Origin: Siphonodentalium dalli
Taxonomy: Eukaryota > Mollusca > Scaphopoda > Gadilida > Siphonodentaliidae
Length of the DNA: 64,000 nt
Assembly (NCBI GenBank): GCA_032622095.1
Contig: CP136064.1
Location: 248,529,827 to 248,593,826 of the forward strand
Direction: 5' to 3'
Part shown: one piece after another, positions 10,062 through 21,303 of the stretch
Layout: each line of letters opens with the position of its first letter
Numbering within the stretch: the first letter of the stretch is position 1
The notes under the pieces: model-generated
What the model was told of the DNA's origin: nothing
The model's input: the letters and a program-made list of their open reading frames with translations, nothing else
Databases searched by the model: none
Program-made: the position numbers and the translations under genes

Positions 10062-11582
10062 GAAAACTCAGTTCCCTATGCTGTTAATGCTCCCAGGAAA
10101 GTTGCATCGATTCCTTTGTACAAAGTTATCAAGCAAAAGTTAGATAAGCTTGAAACAGATAATGTTATATATAAAGTGAATGCGCCAACAGATTGGTGTG
10201 CTCCCATGGTACCCATACCAAAATATGACAAGAACCACAAAGTTGTTGATGTTAGAATTTGTGTTGATTATACTAAATTGAACCAATTTGTGCTTACTGA
10301 AAAATATACCATTCCAAGTGTAAATGAGGTTTTAATCCGATTACCAGGAGCAAAGGTATTTAGTAAGTTGGACGCCAATTTTCATCAGATTAATTTAGCT
10401 GAGCCATCACAACTGCTTACTACTTTTATATCACCATTTGGGAGATATGCACACAGACGATTGCCATTTGGGATCACTTCTGCCCCAGAACATGCACAAA
10501 AGCGCCTGTCACAGATCCTTGATGGTCTTGAAGGAGTAGAAGTGATCTTTGATGACATCCTGGTGCATGCTCCAACTCAGAAATTACATGATTCTCGCTT
10601 AGAAGAAGTTTTGATGAGATTAGAGAAGGCCAACATGACACTAAATAAGGATAAATGTGTAATAAGTAGGCCATCAGTCATGTTTGTTGGACATAACGTC
10701 TCTGAATTTGGAATAACTGCCGACTCTGCAAAAGTAGAAGCAATTTCAAATATGCCACAACCTCAAAATATTCATGACGTTCGTAGATTTTTAGGCATGG
10801 TGAACCAGCTCTCTAAATTCTCTACAAACTTACCAGAAATAAGTGCTCCAATTCGAGAGTTATTGCAGAAAGATAAATCTTGGGTTTGGAATGAGAATCA
10901 CATTAAGGCATTTAATGAGATAAAAACAATCTGTTCACATGCACCCTGTTTGGCATTATATAACCCAAACCTTGAAACAAAAAATTCATCGGACTGTTCC
11001 TTATTGGGTATTGGAGCAACATTGTCTCAAAAACAAACTAATGGAGAATATAGAGTTGTCTTTTGTGCTTCGAGGTCATTGACAAAAACTGAATCTAATT
11101 ATGCACCAATAGAACGTGAGGCTCTCGGAATTGTATGGGCTTGCAATACCTTTGCTCACTTGTTAATAGGCCTACCGATATTCCACATTGAAACTGATTC
11201 AAAGCCACTTGTATCCTTATTGGGGAAAAAGGATTTGAATGAGCTCACACCAAGAATACAAAGATTTCGAATACAATTAATGAGATATCATTTTGATATT
11301 TCACATATCCCTGGCAAAGAATTAATCATCCCTGACACTCTAAGCAGAGCTCCTCTCAAATCTAATCCCACGAAGGATGTCAAAGGGTTTTGCACGGAGG
11401 TGGAATCATATGTGTTTCATATAGTGGATCAATTGCCGATTAAAGCCCCATATATGGAAAAAATTAGCAACGAACAAAGCTCTGATGTAGTATGCTGTAA
11501 ATTGATTGAATATTGTGAACAAGGTTGGCCAGATAAGTCAAATTTATCAGGCACCCTCAAAGCATACTATCCTTTTAGATAA
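10062..11582 (+). pseudogene. pol: Ty3/gypsy reverse transcriptase and RNase H
   Basis: The frame is continuous from 10062; the first clear RT block (TDWCAPMVPIPK) lies near 10190. Palm motifs follow: RICVDYTKLN (about 10250), KVFSKLDAN (about 10350), LPFGITSAPE (about 10460) and the catalytic VIFDDILV (about 10545), where FDD replaces the more common YVDD/YLDD. The SKLDAN block lacks two residues usually found before the FxQI, an in-frame 6 bp deletion. RNase H begins near 10975 with SSDCSLLGIGATLSQ, retaining the first acidic residue, then FASRSLT-like and ETDSKPLVSLL blocks, and finishes with PDTLSRAP at about 11335. The tail ends at TAA 11580-11582, in frame with integrase. The enzyme would copy RNA into DNA and degrade the RNA strand. 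Confidence 0.92.
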
Positions 11583-12452
11583 GAAATTTCTTATGTTCTG
11601 GGAATTCTAATGAGAGGAAGTAGAGTAATAATACCTAGCTATTTACGTTTAGAAGTCCTAGATATGATTCATGAAGGTCACCAAGGTGTTGTAAAGTGTA
11701 GACAAAGAGCTAAGTGTTCAGTCTGGTGGCCAGGTTTGAGTGGAAACATTTCAGATTTAGTGCATAAATGTACAACATGTGTTCATGAACGTCAAGCTGT
11801 AGTGGAACCTTTGATACCGTCAGAGTTTCCAGAGCGACCCTGGCAGAAGCTAGGAGTAGACCTATTCTATTTACATGGCAACACTCATTTAATTATTGTT
11901 GATTATTTTTCAAGATTTATTGAAACATGTAACCTTGGTAAAATGACAAAGGCATCAAATGTTATTTCTCATTTGAAAAATGTTTTTGGGAGATATGGTA
12001 TTCCAGATATATTAAGGTCAGACAATGGCCCACAGTTCTCATGCTTTGAATTCAATAAGTTTGCCAAATATTTTGGATTTTCACACATCACAGTCAGTCC
12101 TCTGTATAGCCAATCCAATGGTGAGGTGGAAAGAGCAGTTCAAACGGCAAAGCGCCTTTTAAAGAAATCTGCAGACCACGATCTGGCACTAATGGCATAT
12201 CGTGCGACACCTCTCGCCAATGGATATAGCCCTGCAGAGTTGTTGTTTGGAAGAAAATTTAAAATTAGACTACCAATAGCATCAGAACAACTTGTTCCCA
12301 AGTTACCAGATTCTAACAAGCTCATTTCCTTTGAAACCAAACAGCGTATGATGTCCAAGGAAAATTATGATGTTAAACATAATGTAAAAGATAAATCCGA
12401 TATGGTTATAGGTACAAAGGTTTATATCAAAGATTTAAATCGTCATGGTTAA
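11583..12452 (+). pseudogene. pol: Ty3/gypsy integrase
   Basis: Counting from the ATG at 11610, residues 22-57 hold the HHCC zinc-binding region (HEGHQGVVKC then KCTTC). The catalytic core retains all three acidic residues: D84 (GVDLF), D138 (RSDNGPQF) and E174 (NGEVERAV), with the 35-residue D-E spacing typical of retroviral integrases. Residues 200-215 carry YSPAELLFGR, a conserved gypsy block. The same frame is open upstream to the stop at 11580, showing that this is the continuation of Pol. The frame ends prematurely at 12450-12452 inside the GPY/F-like region; its continuation is one frame over. It would insert cDNA into chromosomal DNA, but the polyprotein is broken. Confidence 0.92.
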
Positions 12453-12757
12453 AATTATCAGTAAATGTTCTCAACCTCGCTCTTATCAAGTTAGTACGCC
12501 TTCGGGCAATTTAAGGCGTAATTCAAAATTCATTTCGGAATGTAATCATGAGCAAGAAGAATCTGATAACGTTGAATTGGAACAAGAGATTGACCAAAGG
12601 TTGGAAAGGTTGAGGTTTGTTCAACCTAATTCAGGTTCTGTGAGTTCTCATAATATGTCACCTGTACATATTCAACACAATATTGATTCTCATCCACAAT
12701 TTATACATGTAAATAATTCAGGGGAAAACGTGCACAAAACAAGATCAGGTAGAACAT
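12445..12757 (+). pseudogene. pol: Ty3/gypsy integrase C-terminal tail, frameshifted
   Basis: After the frameshift near 12440 the family's C-terminal segment continues as ISKCSQPRSYQVSTPSGN and LRRNSKFI, a stretch that normally follows the GPY/F module, then an acidic linker. It ends in KTRSGRT, where the family normally continues TRSGR-(hydrophobic)-basic; a TAG and the GATATC array follow at once, so the breakpoint lies at about 12757. No chromodomain is present. Confidence 0.8.
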
Positions 12758-12759
12758 AG

Positions 12760-13031
12760 ATATATCTCCTAATGAATTATGAGATATCTGCTAGTGATTT
12801 AGATATATCTGCTAGCTGAATTAAGAGATATCTGGAAATCGCATAGATTTGGAGATATCTCCTAGTGATTTAGAGATATCTCCTAATGAATTAAGAGATA
12901 TCTGCTAGTGATTTAGAGATATCTCCATATTCATATGGGGATATCTCCTTGGCAATTGGAGATATCTCTTAAATGAATTGGAGATATATCTTAATGAATT
13001 GGAGATATCTCTTAATGAATTGGAGATATCT
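12760..13031. repeat. GAGATATCTC palindrome array
   Basis: About 13 exact or near copies of the 10 bp palindrome GAGATATCTC (some GATATATCTC) are separated by short AT-rich spacers such as TTAATGAATTG or TAGTGATTTA, with a spacing of about 20-23 bp and occasional longer gaps. Two further copies lie at 8031 and 8058. Regularly spaced palindromes near a transposon end look like subterminal protein-binding sites. Confidence 0.85.
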
Positions 13032-13331
13032 CCATAGAATAATATAAACGCTCTTTATTATTTCCATATCAGGAAAACAGTAACAAATATCGCTCTTTAT
13101 GTTTACCATATCCGGATTTAAACAAAAGCCAGGTTTTGTAAAAAAAATTTGATTTTGTTTACATAACAAAGGAAAAACATTTGACAGTAACATACTGTTT
13201 ATGCCATATTTTTGATTGGTATAAGAACAAATTTTGGTCTTTCTATATTTTACTATTCTTTCTGTTTATGGCGGTTTTTGACGGAGCTGAATATTTTAAC
13301 AGCATACCCACCGCCAACGCCGCCCGTATCT
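13031..13331. mobile_element. Kolobok-like MITE family A, partial copy
   Basis: From ATAAACGCTCTTTATTATTT (13043) to the terminus GCCGCCCGTATCT before TTAA at 13332, this is closely similar to 37535-37820. It lacks the left half, which is replaced by the GATATC array. Homology to 7480-7973 is in the opposite orientation, so these two flank the gypsy element as an inverted pair. Confidence 0.8.
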
Positions 13332-13472
13332 TTAACTGGAATGTTCGGTTATGCCCACCTTTTTTCTATTTCCAAATTGCGGTTACTAACACGGAGTCTT
13401 GTTAACATTTCTCGCGCCGCGTGACGTCGCGTGTGTTCGAAGAAAAACTCAATTATGGAAAACTTAAGTTCA

Positions 13473-14129
13473 TCGGCGCACACGTCCCGATTGTACCCGG
13501 TTAAATCCGACTGCGGGATAAATCTGGCCCGATAAAATCGTGTGGTCAGCGCGCACGAGTCGGATTTTCACTCCGGTCAATAATCATGCTTCGGTCACCA
13601 GTCTATATACCCAACTGGTGTGGTCAGCCTATATATCTAGCCAGTTGATATAGCTAGTCATGGTGGTTTATATTAATATGTATTTCTAAAAACTAATATA
13701 ATAAATATTTAATAAATTAATACATTAAATAATATTAAATTAATATATTGAGGTCACGAGCAATAGCCGTAAATTGGTGTAATAGACATTTCCACAGCTG
13801 CCGCCCTCTTGTTGCGATTATTATACCAGCCGTTGTTCCTTGTCGATCGACCAGAATTCTTGACTTTAATTTCGAATAGTTGTCGCCGCTAACTATTCTG
13901 ACATTTTGAATGAGGTTTCGGCCATATGACGATCGGTCGTGTGACAAGCAAAACATGCGTGTTGCCATCGTCACAAGCCCGATTCTCCTGATGAAATCAA
14001 ACTCAGTTTGATTCGTCCGATTAAATCGGATCCGACAAAAACGGCTCGATTGTTAGGCGCACACGGTCTCGATTGTCCCCGAATTATGCAGCAGGATTAA
14101 TCGGGGACAATCGGGATAGTGTGCGCTGA
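13473..14129. mobile_element. TIR element with GCGCACAC...CCCGATTG ends
   Basis: The left end CGGCGCACACGTCCCGATTG (13474 on) is inverted at 14095-14127, giving about 35 bp terminal repeats with several mismatches. A second palindrome lies inside the right end (14054-14127: GGCGCACACGGTCTCGATTG and its complement). The region between includes AT-rich sequence and a short minus-strand open frame (13735-13974) without a recognised domain. Non-autonomous, superfamily unknown. Confidence 0.55.
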
Positions 14130-15230
14130 CACTAACGCGCACTTGATATACCTATTATTGTGTTCTATATATAGATACACCCAAAAATAGAACTGTTACC
14201 TAGGTTAGCGCGTTTCGTCCCAAGGTAACGACGTAAACTGGCGCGCTCGTTTAAAAAATAAACAATAGAAGTTATTTCCCGATTGGTCGGGGTGACTATC
14301 TTAACCAATCATATTTGACGTTGTTTGCATGTGGTTTTTAGTTACGCCAAGTTCAACGCATAGAAAATCACCACTGCAGAGTTATTATTTCCACAAATGG
14401 TCAATTATCACACAACAGAAGGGCGAAATGAACGCTATATAAATGAAAGGTGAGAGTACATTTGAACTTGTTCGTCGCCAAATGTAACCAAAACAAGTCA
14501 CGTTTTATTATGAGTTGAGACTTGACTTTCACACTCAGTCACAGGTCACCGGTCCGTTGACTGTCACACTGAATCTTGGGAATTAATTAGCTACATGCAC
14601 ATGTAAATCCGATATCTGATTGATTGATTGATTGAGGGTTTATCATCGTTTTAGCCGCTGGGCCATATCACGACCAAGAACAGAATCAGGTATAAAAAAG
14701 TACGTAGCGAAGCAACTGTGTAGATTAATCAGACAGTTGATTAGATTAAAACAATGCAACGATGAGACATGTACAAATACAAAGCACCCAAGAGGAATGT
14801 TTCCACTTGGAGTCAGGAATATAAATTCAAGAAATGACTAGTGTGCAATCCGTACAATAAAACGTATAAACGTAGAACAAGAATAGATAACACGAAATTA
14901 CCAAGGAGCCAAATAAATAACACGAAATTACCAAGGAGCCACATCGAAATATTTAAAGTACTGAGCTTTTAAAATCAGATTTTGCAGTGATATGGTATTA
15001 TAATATTTGATGATTCGCGCATGAACGTTTATCAATGCGTAAATCTGATGGTCGGTGGGTGAGACAGAATGTCATCCTTCACCCAACCGACAGCCTCGAT
15101 CCGCAAATACTGTTTCTTGTCTTTAAGAGTAATAACCGTTCTCATCAATCATGTAGTCAAATTTTGAAAGCTCAAAGATGTTCCTCTCTTTCTGAGAGTC
15201 GAAATGTTTAGTGACTTTGTCGATCTTTGT
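14130..15230. other. No recognisable gene; small tandem duplication
   Basis: The only repeats seen are (TGAT)n at 14614-14631 and two copies of a roughly 31 bp unit (AATAACACGAAATTACCAAG) at 14888-14950. The frame 14632-14841 has no recognised domain. Confidence 0.35.
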
Positions 15231-15233
15231 TTC

Positions 15234-16222
15234 GAAGCAACCAGTGTTCGCGCTGTCGGTAGCCAAATTAGCCAATGGCTAATCTTTTTCGAATTTGGCT
15301 AATAAAAATTTCATTTGGCTAAACTTTTGGCTAAACTTTTTTTGACCCCAAATGGAGACTGAAAGCATGAATTTTTGGCAAGTGGGTTTTCAATTCTGTG
15401 ATGTGAACGATCTAGTCCGAAAACATTGTAAGTGGGAATATATCGCCGACTGTACAAAAGGAAACCCGATCGCGGACAGTACAAAGGGAAACCCGTCACT
15501 CTGCACGAAACAGCAAAATATCATTATTTTACATTTAATCCGCTAATCCCCCATTGTCTGTCTGGTCACTCACGGGACTCCTGCACAATGCATGTTTATG
15601 ATGACATTGTATTTATGACGGTCAAGGTTTATGAGCACCAAGTGTAAGACAATAGCTTAATCAGCCAAATGTGAATCACGACAGATATTTTATGGCTATT
15701 TGTCGTCAATACCGATACATTCAAAATAATATGCATGCTTTTATGACAGATTGCAATTTGATAATGGCGTAACAATATTAAGTTATTAGTTTCCAGAAGT
15801 CACTTAAATATTTTCGCAAGGATAATTAATATTTAATGATTTTTAAAAAGATATTGATATAAAACAAAAAATTAATGACATTAAGAAGGACAATCCCGGG
15901 TTACCCCCCCCCCCCCCCCCCAAATCACTCTTCCACATAAAGATTAATTAATAAATTTTTAATAAATGATATATATCAAAATATTTCTAGTTCATCAAAA
16001 TTAGTTAAATTATTGTGTATTTTACCTGTGTCTGTTAGATTTGACGTTTTAGTCATTAATTGTGAACCGACCAGAAAACGATGATTTAATTTGGCCATAG
16101 TTTTTTTTAATTTGGCTAAAAAACATTTGGCTAAAGTTTTTTTCATTTGGCTAATAAAATTTTCATTTGGCTAAACTTTTGGCTAAAGTTTTTTTCGGTC
16201 CAGCGCGAACACTGGAAGCAAC
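15234..16222. mobile_element. hAT-type MITE with perfect 8 bp target duplication
   Basis: The element 15242-16214 (973 bp) begins CAGTGTTCGCGCTG and ends with the exact complement, a 14 bp terminal repeat. GAAGCAAC lies on both sides (15234-15241 and 16215-16222). CAGTG-type ends and an 8 bp duplication are the hAT signature. Subterminal blocks of ATTTGGCTAA repeat many times at both ends (about 15265-15340 and 16090-16190). No transposase is present; a poly-C run of about 18 lies at 15904. It abuts the LINE relic to its right. Confidence 0.9.
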
Positions 16223-17350
16223 AGGAGAATAGGCTAGGATCAACTTGCAGATTTTATAGGAGGAAACGTCTCAACGGCAGCTGTATTCATAACCTGTGCT
16301 TCAGCAGGTTCTGAAACAGGAATAATATCAGTCGCCTCAACTTGTGTAGCTAGTGTATATACTGACGAGTTTGGGTTGACTCTGTGTCTGAGTGTTGGCT
16401 GAGTATGTGACATGTGGAATGGATGGTCGAGGACCAACTAATGTCTTAGCAACTATATATGACAGATTCTTCTTTGCTATACATCGTTGAATCTTAAATT
16501 CATAGTCCCAAATGGGACATGAGCTATCCATTGCAGTATGTGAATCTTGGCAGTTTGAATTTTGTTTTTAACATTCGTACAATCCTTATGATCATAAATA
16601 GAAATAGAACATCGTGCACATATGGTTTCTTTACTTTTACAATGTTCCTGGCATTTAAAACAAACATCGCAATGGGTTTGGAACAAATGTGCTTAAATCC
16701 ATCTTCATATACCCAAACTTCAATGTCGGTGGATGTTCGCACCGGTTGAAGGTAAGAAGATACCTATTCAGAGGAACTTTTATCCATCAACAGTCTTTGT
16801 AAATCTATATACTTCTGTAACTCCCTGTGGTGCCAACTCCGCCAATATTTCTGATTCCGACCAATCATCTATATCGCGGGATCGCAACACAGCTCTGCTA
16901 CTATTAAATGTATTGTGAGGAGTAACCAACACTGATGTCTGTGCAGTAGTTAACTGCAACAGAGAATACGATTGGACTTTATTTGAACATTCAATCAAGA
17001 GATTGGTTTAACATATTTCAATTTCAATTGTCCAGCAATGCTTTGCAGCGTTTTATCAATGACAAATATAGAAGGTCTTTTCACATTTGGGTCAACGCCA
17101 AGAACCAAGTACTGAGGGAATACCACAGCATCATTGGAACTTGGTGTGTCACCATTGCGAGCAATACGTTGTTTTTTTATTTGAGTTGCCATACGAAAAG
17201 CAAAAAATCGACAACTAGCCCAGCAGCCGCCGTGGACTACCCTTCGAATTCTGGTCGGGCCAAAGACTGGTACATAGCTGAAGCGGTGACCCGTTTAGTC
17301 ACTGCATATAGCAGCCACCCGGTACCTTTCCGCGGTGAGACAGGCGTGAG
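16223..17350 (-). pseudogene. Non-LTR retrotransposon ORF1 (CCHC protein), copy 1
   Basis: Read on the minus strand, successive pieces in shifting frames reproduce a LINE ORF1. Near 17190-16998 is YLVLGVDPNVKRPSIFVIDK with a following KTLQSIAGQLK; near 16900-16790 is SRDIDDWSESEILAELAPQG followed by VTEVYRF; near 16686-16560 are zinc knuckles in CFKCQEHCKSKETICARC; near 16530-16440 is CPIWDYEFKIQRCIAKKNLS and IVAKTLVG. This order (RRM-like region, knuckles, then the CPxWxxExxIxxxKxxxNLS block) is typical of I/Nimb-like or Jockey-like ORF1 in invertebrates. At least four frameshifts make it a pseudogene. ORF2 is absent. ORF1 normally binds element RNA. Copy 2 lies at 47769-48835. Confidence 0.82.
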
Positions 17351-17489
17351 CAATATATAATTCAACACTCAATACTCACCAGGACGAACACAAAAGATAC
17401 AGGAGAGAACAGAAACATACGTGGAAAAAAAAACAGAAAACAATACTTCAAACATCAGACGAGCAATACAACAGGTAATACAAATTAAA

Positions 17490-17745
17490 TCTGAAACACG
17501 TTGGAGAGGCGTGACTAGCCGATTGATCGAGCCGGTTCAATTTAATCAACCTCCCGTCTTGAAGAGATGTAGTACCAAAGTGGGCTATGCCGTACCCGCA
17601 GGTCGATGCCTCACGTTGTACGGCCGCCCTAGTACCACCAGGACTGCTACACCACGCCTCGTGTGATGCACCCCACGGCAAACAGGGTGCCACATTAAGG
17701 GATTATTACCCCTCGCAGTGGGGCGGTAGGCATATTCTACCCAGG
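17490..17745 (-). repeat. LINE 5' UTR, copy 1
   Basis: This segment is the reverse complement of 46885-47130 at roughly 75% identity by eye, with shared blocks CCGCCCCACTGCGAGGGG, AGGCATCGACCTGCGG and TCTTCAAGAC. It precedes ORF1 in both copies, hence 5' UTR. The overlapping open frames on both strands are artefacts of this repeat. Confidence 0.75.
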
Positions 17746-17859
17746 GAACACAATGTGTTGAGTTATTTGCTTATCGCACTCTCTTTACGTACTGTATGTG
17801 ACGTGATGTCTCGCAGATGGGGCCACAATGAAGAGATGCCCGAGCTACACATTTGAGAG

Positions 17860-19120
17860 GATCAGGTTCAGAAATAAACTGCTACAATTCGATATCGATT
17901 CAGTCAAACAATCTCCTTTTTGGTGATCATGATCACAGGGATGTATTATATGACCATACGACGCTTGTATCGTTACAAGATGACGGAGGTACGGGTGTGC
18001 GTATTTTTTCACCCAAAAGGACCATAAATCAGAAGAAGATTGAACAAAAACGTGTTACATGTGGATATTGTTTAATTGTTTCACCATGCTGCATCTAGAT
18101 CATGAAGATGATTGAAACGTGTCTCCGATGATTCAGATACAGATCCAACGTTGACATACATCCATTTTCACTCTAAAGGCCATATCTATACGCTACAAAT
18201 GAATGGACGAAACACGTTCCCCGTTTATATCCCTTCCCACAGGGATGGCGGTTCATAAGTATATCAAGTTTATCATGTTTAAGATTATGTAGTAGCCCCC
18301 TATTTCTCGACCCATGATATAATATCGAGCGCCACAAAACAAACAATGTCACTCGAGCGATTTCGCAGTTAGACGATGAACTCATTTTATTTTTAAACGG
18401 TATATCGATTTTTGATATTTCGACACGGTTGGAGGTATATATGGTTAAGCAATTGTCGATGGTAATCGACACTATACTCGTTTAATGTGTTCGCGGGTGG
18501 ATACCTGTATGTATATGTACATGTGTTCTACAGTATGCATGTTACTGTCAATCAATCAATCGAAGATAATCCAAATCCGACCGAAATGAGGACTGGGATA
18601 GAGATAAAGTTGTTGCGGACGGAACTCATTGCAACAACCCTCGCTGAAAGCTAAAACATTCTAACCATGTTAAAAATCCGATGGGCGAATCCTGCGAATA
18701 ATAGTGAAATATAGATTCGTGTCGTTAACAAATTTCATTTGATCCAATTTGATTTGTTAGTGGCCACGAAAAACACAAAGTGTGTACTTTAGTGACTCCT
18801 TAATCAAATTTCATGAAATACTCAAGGGAAAGTGGTTGAATAATGAAATCATTTCAAGGCTATATTTGTGGATGAGACATGAAGCGATGATTTCTACACG
18901 TTTTTTGGCGTAAACTTTGCGACATCACGACACGATGTCTTCAGGTATAGGCCTATCGATACTTATAACTTGAGTAAAATCAATGAGATGACATTTGGTT
19001 GCTTTCTGATGTGGCAGCAGTTTCGTAAATACTTAGCTCTATACAAAAGTCCAAACAAAAAACAAACAGATTCTCGTGAAAATAGATTGACACTGAACCA
19101 AAATATTAACATACATATAT
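17860..19120. other. No recognisable gene
   Basis: No element ends, tandem repeats or conserved protein motifs were seen. The minus-strand frame 18173-18472 (99 codons) has no recognised domain. Confidence 0.3.
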
Positions 19121-19124
19121 AGGT

Positions 19125-20380
19125 TCATAACTTCATATTTGACTTATTTGATCATGAAATTAGCCCATAGTGAACTTATACCAGTTAATCGAGTGAATAG
19201 CGAGAGCCACAGTGAAAACACATTACCAAGGTATAGTAAATAGGCTTGTGTAGAATAGGGGACATGTCTCAAATCCGAAGGTTAGCTATTCCTAAGGAAC
19301 CTATTTGACCTCAAAATAGGTTCACCTTGACCTAATGATAAATGAGAAAAGGATGACTTAACAACTATATAGCGAAATGCAGATTTACCTGACGCATGGA
19401 GGTCGTTTCTTCCTTAAAGTAGTCTATCTCTTCCCTGAAAGTGTTATACATATTCCGGAGCATAACATAACAGATATGAATCGAATCAACATTAGTTGCC
19501 ACTTCATGTTTGTATACGTAGGGGCGACAGGAAGACGGCCCATCTGGGCCATGTCGCTCCTGTATAATATCATTTTTGTTTGTTTATTATCACCATTGTC
19601 ATACGCTTGTAAATTTTATACAAATAAACAATCATCATCATCATCATCATCATATCCTCGTGCAAATAGGTTCATATAGGTACTAAGTATGCACATGCAA
19701 CATATGCTAGCAAAAATACGCACATAATCGACCTATAATGTAGATAGGTACACAATGTGATTATTTTGTTCTGAAATAAGCAGATAATGGACTCTTACCA
19801 GTTATTTCTTTTTATGGCGTGGACCACAGTGAAAACACATGTTAAAGAGCGTACACCTGACGTTGTGAATAGGCTTATTTGTGTCATTGTGTGCACATAA
19901 TCTGCTTAGAATCGCCTCATTATGAGTCGATAATGTGACTAAAATGTTCTCATTTTCAGCACATTATCGACTCAAAATGAGGCGATTCTAAGCAGATTGT
20001 CCAACCAAAACAAGTTCTATTATAAGCACACAATGTGCTGGTTTTCGGGAGAACAGCCTGTCACATAGGTTCATGTTGAACTTATTTGATTCTGAAATAA
20101 GCCTATATAAGACTTATCCGTTATTAAATTGAATGGAGCGGGTCGCAGTGAAAACACATTAAAAAGAGCGTACATCTGGCAAGCGGTGTCGATGAAAAAA
20201 GTAGATTAAATAGTGCCTATATGAGCTTATTTAGAACTGAAATAAGATCATATATAGGACTGATTTGATCGTGTCACATTTAGGTTCATATTATAGAGCG
20301 TAATTCATATTAAAATATTGCCCACATGGGCTTATTTGTGCGTTTTGAAATTAGTTCTATATGAGCTTATTTTCTGGAGA
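19125..20380. repeat. Palindromic dispersed repeat cluster (TCTGCTTAGAATCGCCTCAT family)
   Basis: Three degenerate copies of a block (motif CACAGTGAAAACACAT, TTAAAGAGCGTACA, TCTGAAATAAGC) lie near 19140-19250, 19690-19880 and 20080-20340. The middle copy carries a palindrome at 19899-19999 whose arms contain AATCTGCTTAGAATCGCCTC and whose inner part holds GTCGATAATGTG and its complement. The same unit recurs at 45895-46205 and, inverted, at 26380-26640. Confidence 0.7.
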
Positions 20381-20502
20381 ACAGGCTGATCGAAGACACC
20401 TGTCCGGAAAAGTTTCTATCACTTTATTGTCCCCCGAAATTCCGTCGGAGGACTTTAGTAATGAACCCCGTCCGTCCGTGTAGCCGTCCGACCATCCGGA
20501 AC

Positions 20503-20950
20503 TTTGTCCGAGCCTGAATTCAGTCATTTTATGGCCATTTGTTTTAAAACTTGGCACATATATCAACACCATGGGAACCTGCGCAACTGCGATTTTGAGT
20601 TTGGTTTGGCGGAGTTATTGCCCTTTTTCGACAAATAATCGTACCATGGGAAGCACCTTTTGTCAGAGCCTGTATTTAGTCATTTCCCAGTCAATTTTGT
20701 TTAAACTTGGCACATATGTCAACAGCACGGGAACTTGCGCATCTGCGATTTTGGGTGATGTCATTTTGGTGGTGTTATTGCCCTTTTTTACATAGAATCT
20801 TACATACTTGGACGCATCTTTTGTCCGAGCCTGTATTTCGTCATTTTCCAGTCAATTTTATTTAAGCTTGGCACCGATGTCAACAAGAATGGGAACCTGC
20901 GCACCTGCCATTTTGAGTTCAGTCGGAGTCATTTTGGCCATTTTCAACAA
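20503..20950. repeat. ~158 bp tandem repeat, three units
   Basis: Units start at about 20503, 20659 and 20820 with TTTGTCCGAGCCTG and share AAACTTGGCACATATGTCAA, GGAACCTGCGCA and TTATTGCCCTTTTT. Upstream (20440-20500) is CGTCCGTCCG-rich sequence. It looks like the 3' tail of a non-autonomous transposon family; superfamily not determined. Confidence 0.8.
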
Positions 20951-21303
20951 AGAAATGTATTTTCTTTATCTTAAGAGTTATTGACCCTTTCTCGACACAT
21001 TGAAGATGTGCAACATATTTAGTCAATATGCACTTTGTATCATATTGGTGTAATATATTTCTCCTACATTTTGTAGTAAAGCGATATGAAACCCATAAAT
21101 CCTTCACACCTGTCACGTTCGTCGGGGACATTTTGGTCAGCCAGCGACCTTTTATTTAAATTTGATTTGGAATTTCTTGTCACTTCTGTGGGACAGTTTC
21201 AGGGGCTATATTTAGAACATAGATACGTGCGAAAACTCACAGAGCGTACCAAGTAGGAGAACACTGTCTTGTTAGCACCGCCAATCACGACAACTTGCAT
21301 TTA

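Larger units (their letters stand above)
8892..12757 (+). mobile_element. Degenerate Ty3/gypsy LTR retrotransposon, 3' truncated
   Basis: Order: LTR, tRNA-Leu primer site, gag (CCHC x2), aspartic protease, reverse transcriptase, RNase H, integrase. This domain order (RT before IN) is diagnostic for Ty3/gypsy. The RT and integrase blocks resemble the mag-like lineage common in invertebrates, and no chromodomain is visible. Damage: the 5' two-thirds of gag is deleted so the coding frame begins within about 25 bp of the primer site; a frameshift separates gag from protease; in-frame stops lie at 10059 and 11580; a frameshift occurs near 12440; integrase ends abruptly at 12757; polypurine tract and 3' LTR are absent. 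The element cannot be autonomous. Confidence 0.93.
8022..13331. mobile_element. 5.3 kb TTAA-flanked composite unit enclosing a gypsy element
   Basis: TTAA at 8018-8021 is followed by AGATACGGGCGAGATATCTC. The reverse complement of the right end, before TTAA at 13332-13335, reads AGATACGGGCGGCG, giving an 11 bp matching terminus. GAGATATCTC palindromes lie just inside the left end (two near 8031-8067) and form a large array on the right (12760-13031). The right 300 bp is homologous to MITE family A. The simplest reading is one TTAA transposon into which a Ty3/gypsy copy inserted, followed by deletion. A chance match of related ends from two neighbouring elements is the alternative. Confidence 0.5.

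Noticed and set aside
12445-12759. Separate env-like third gene of the gypsy element
   Set aside because: The sequence is the frameshifted C-terminal tail of integrase; no signal peptide, fusion motif or membrane segment is present.
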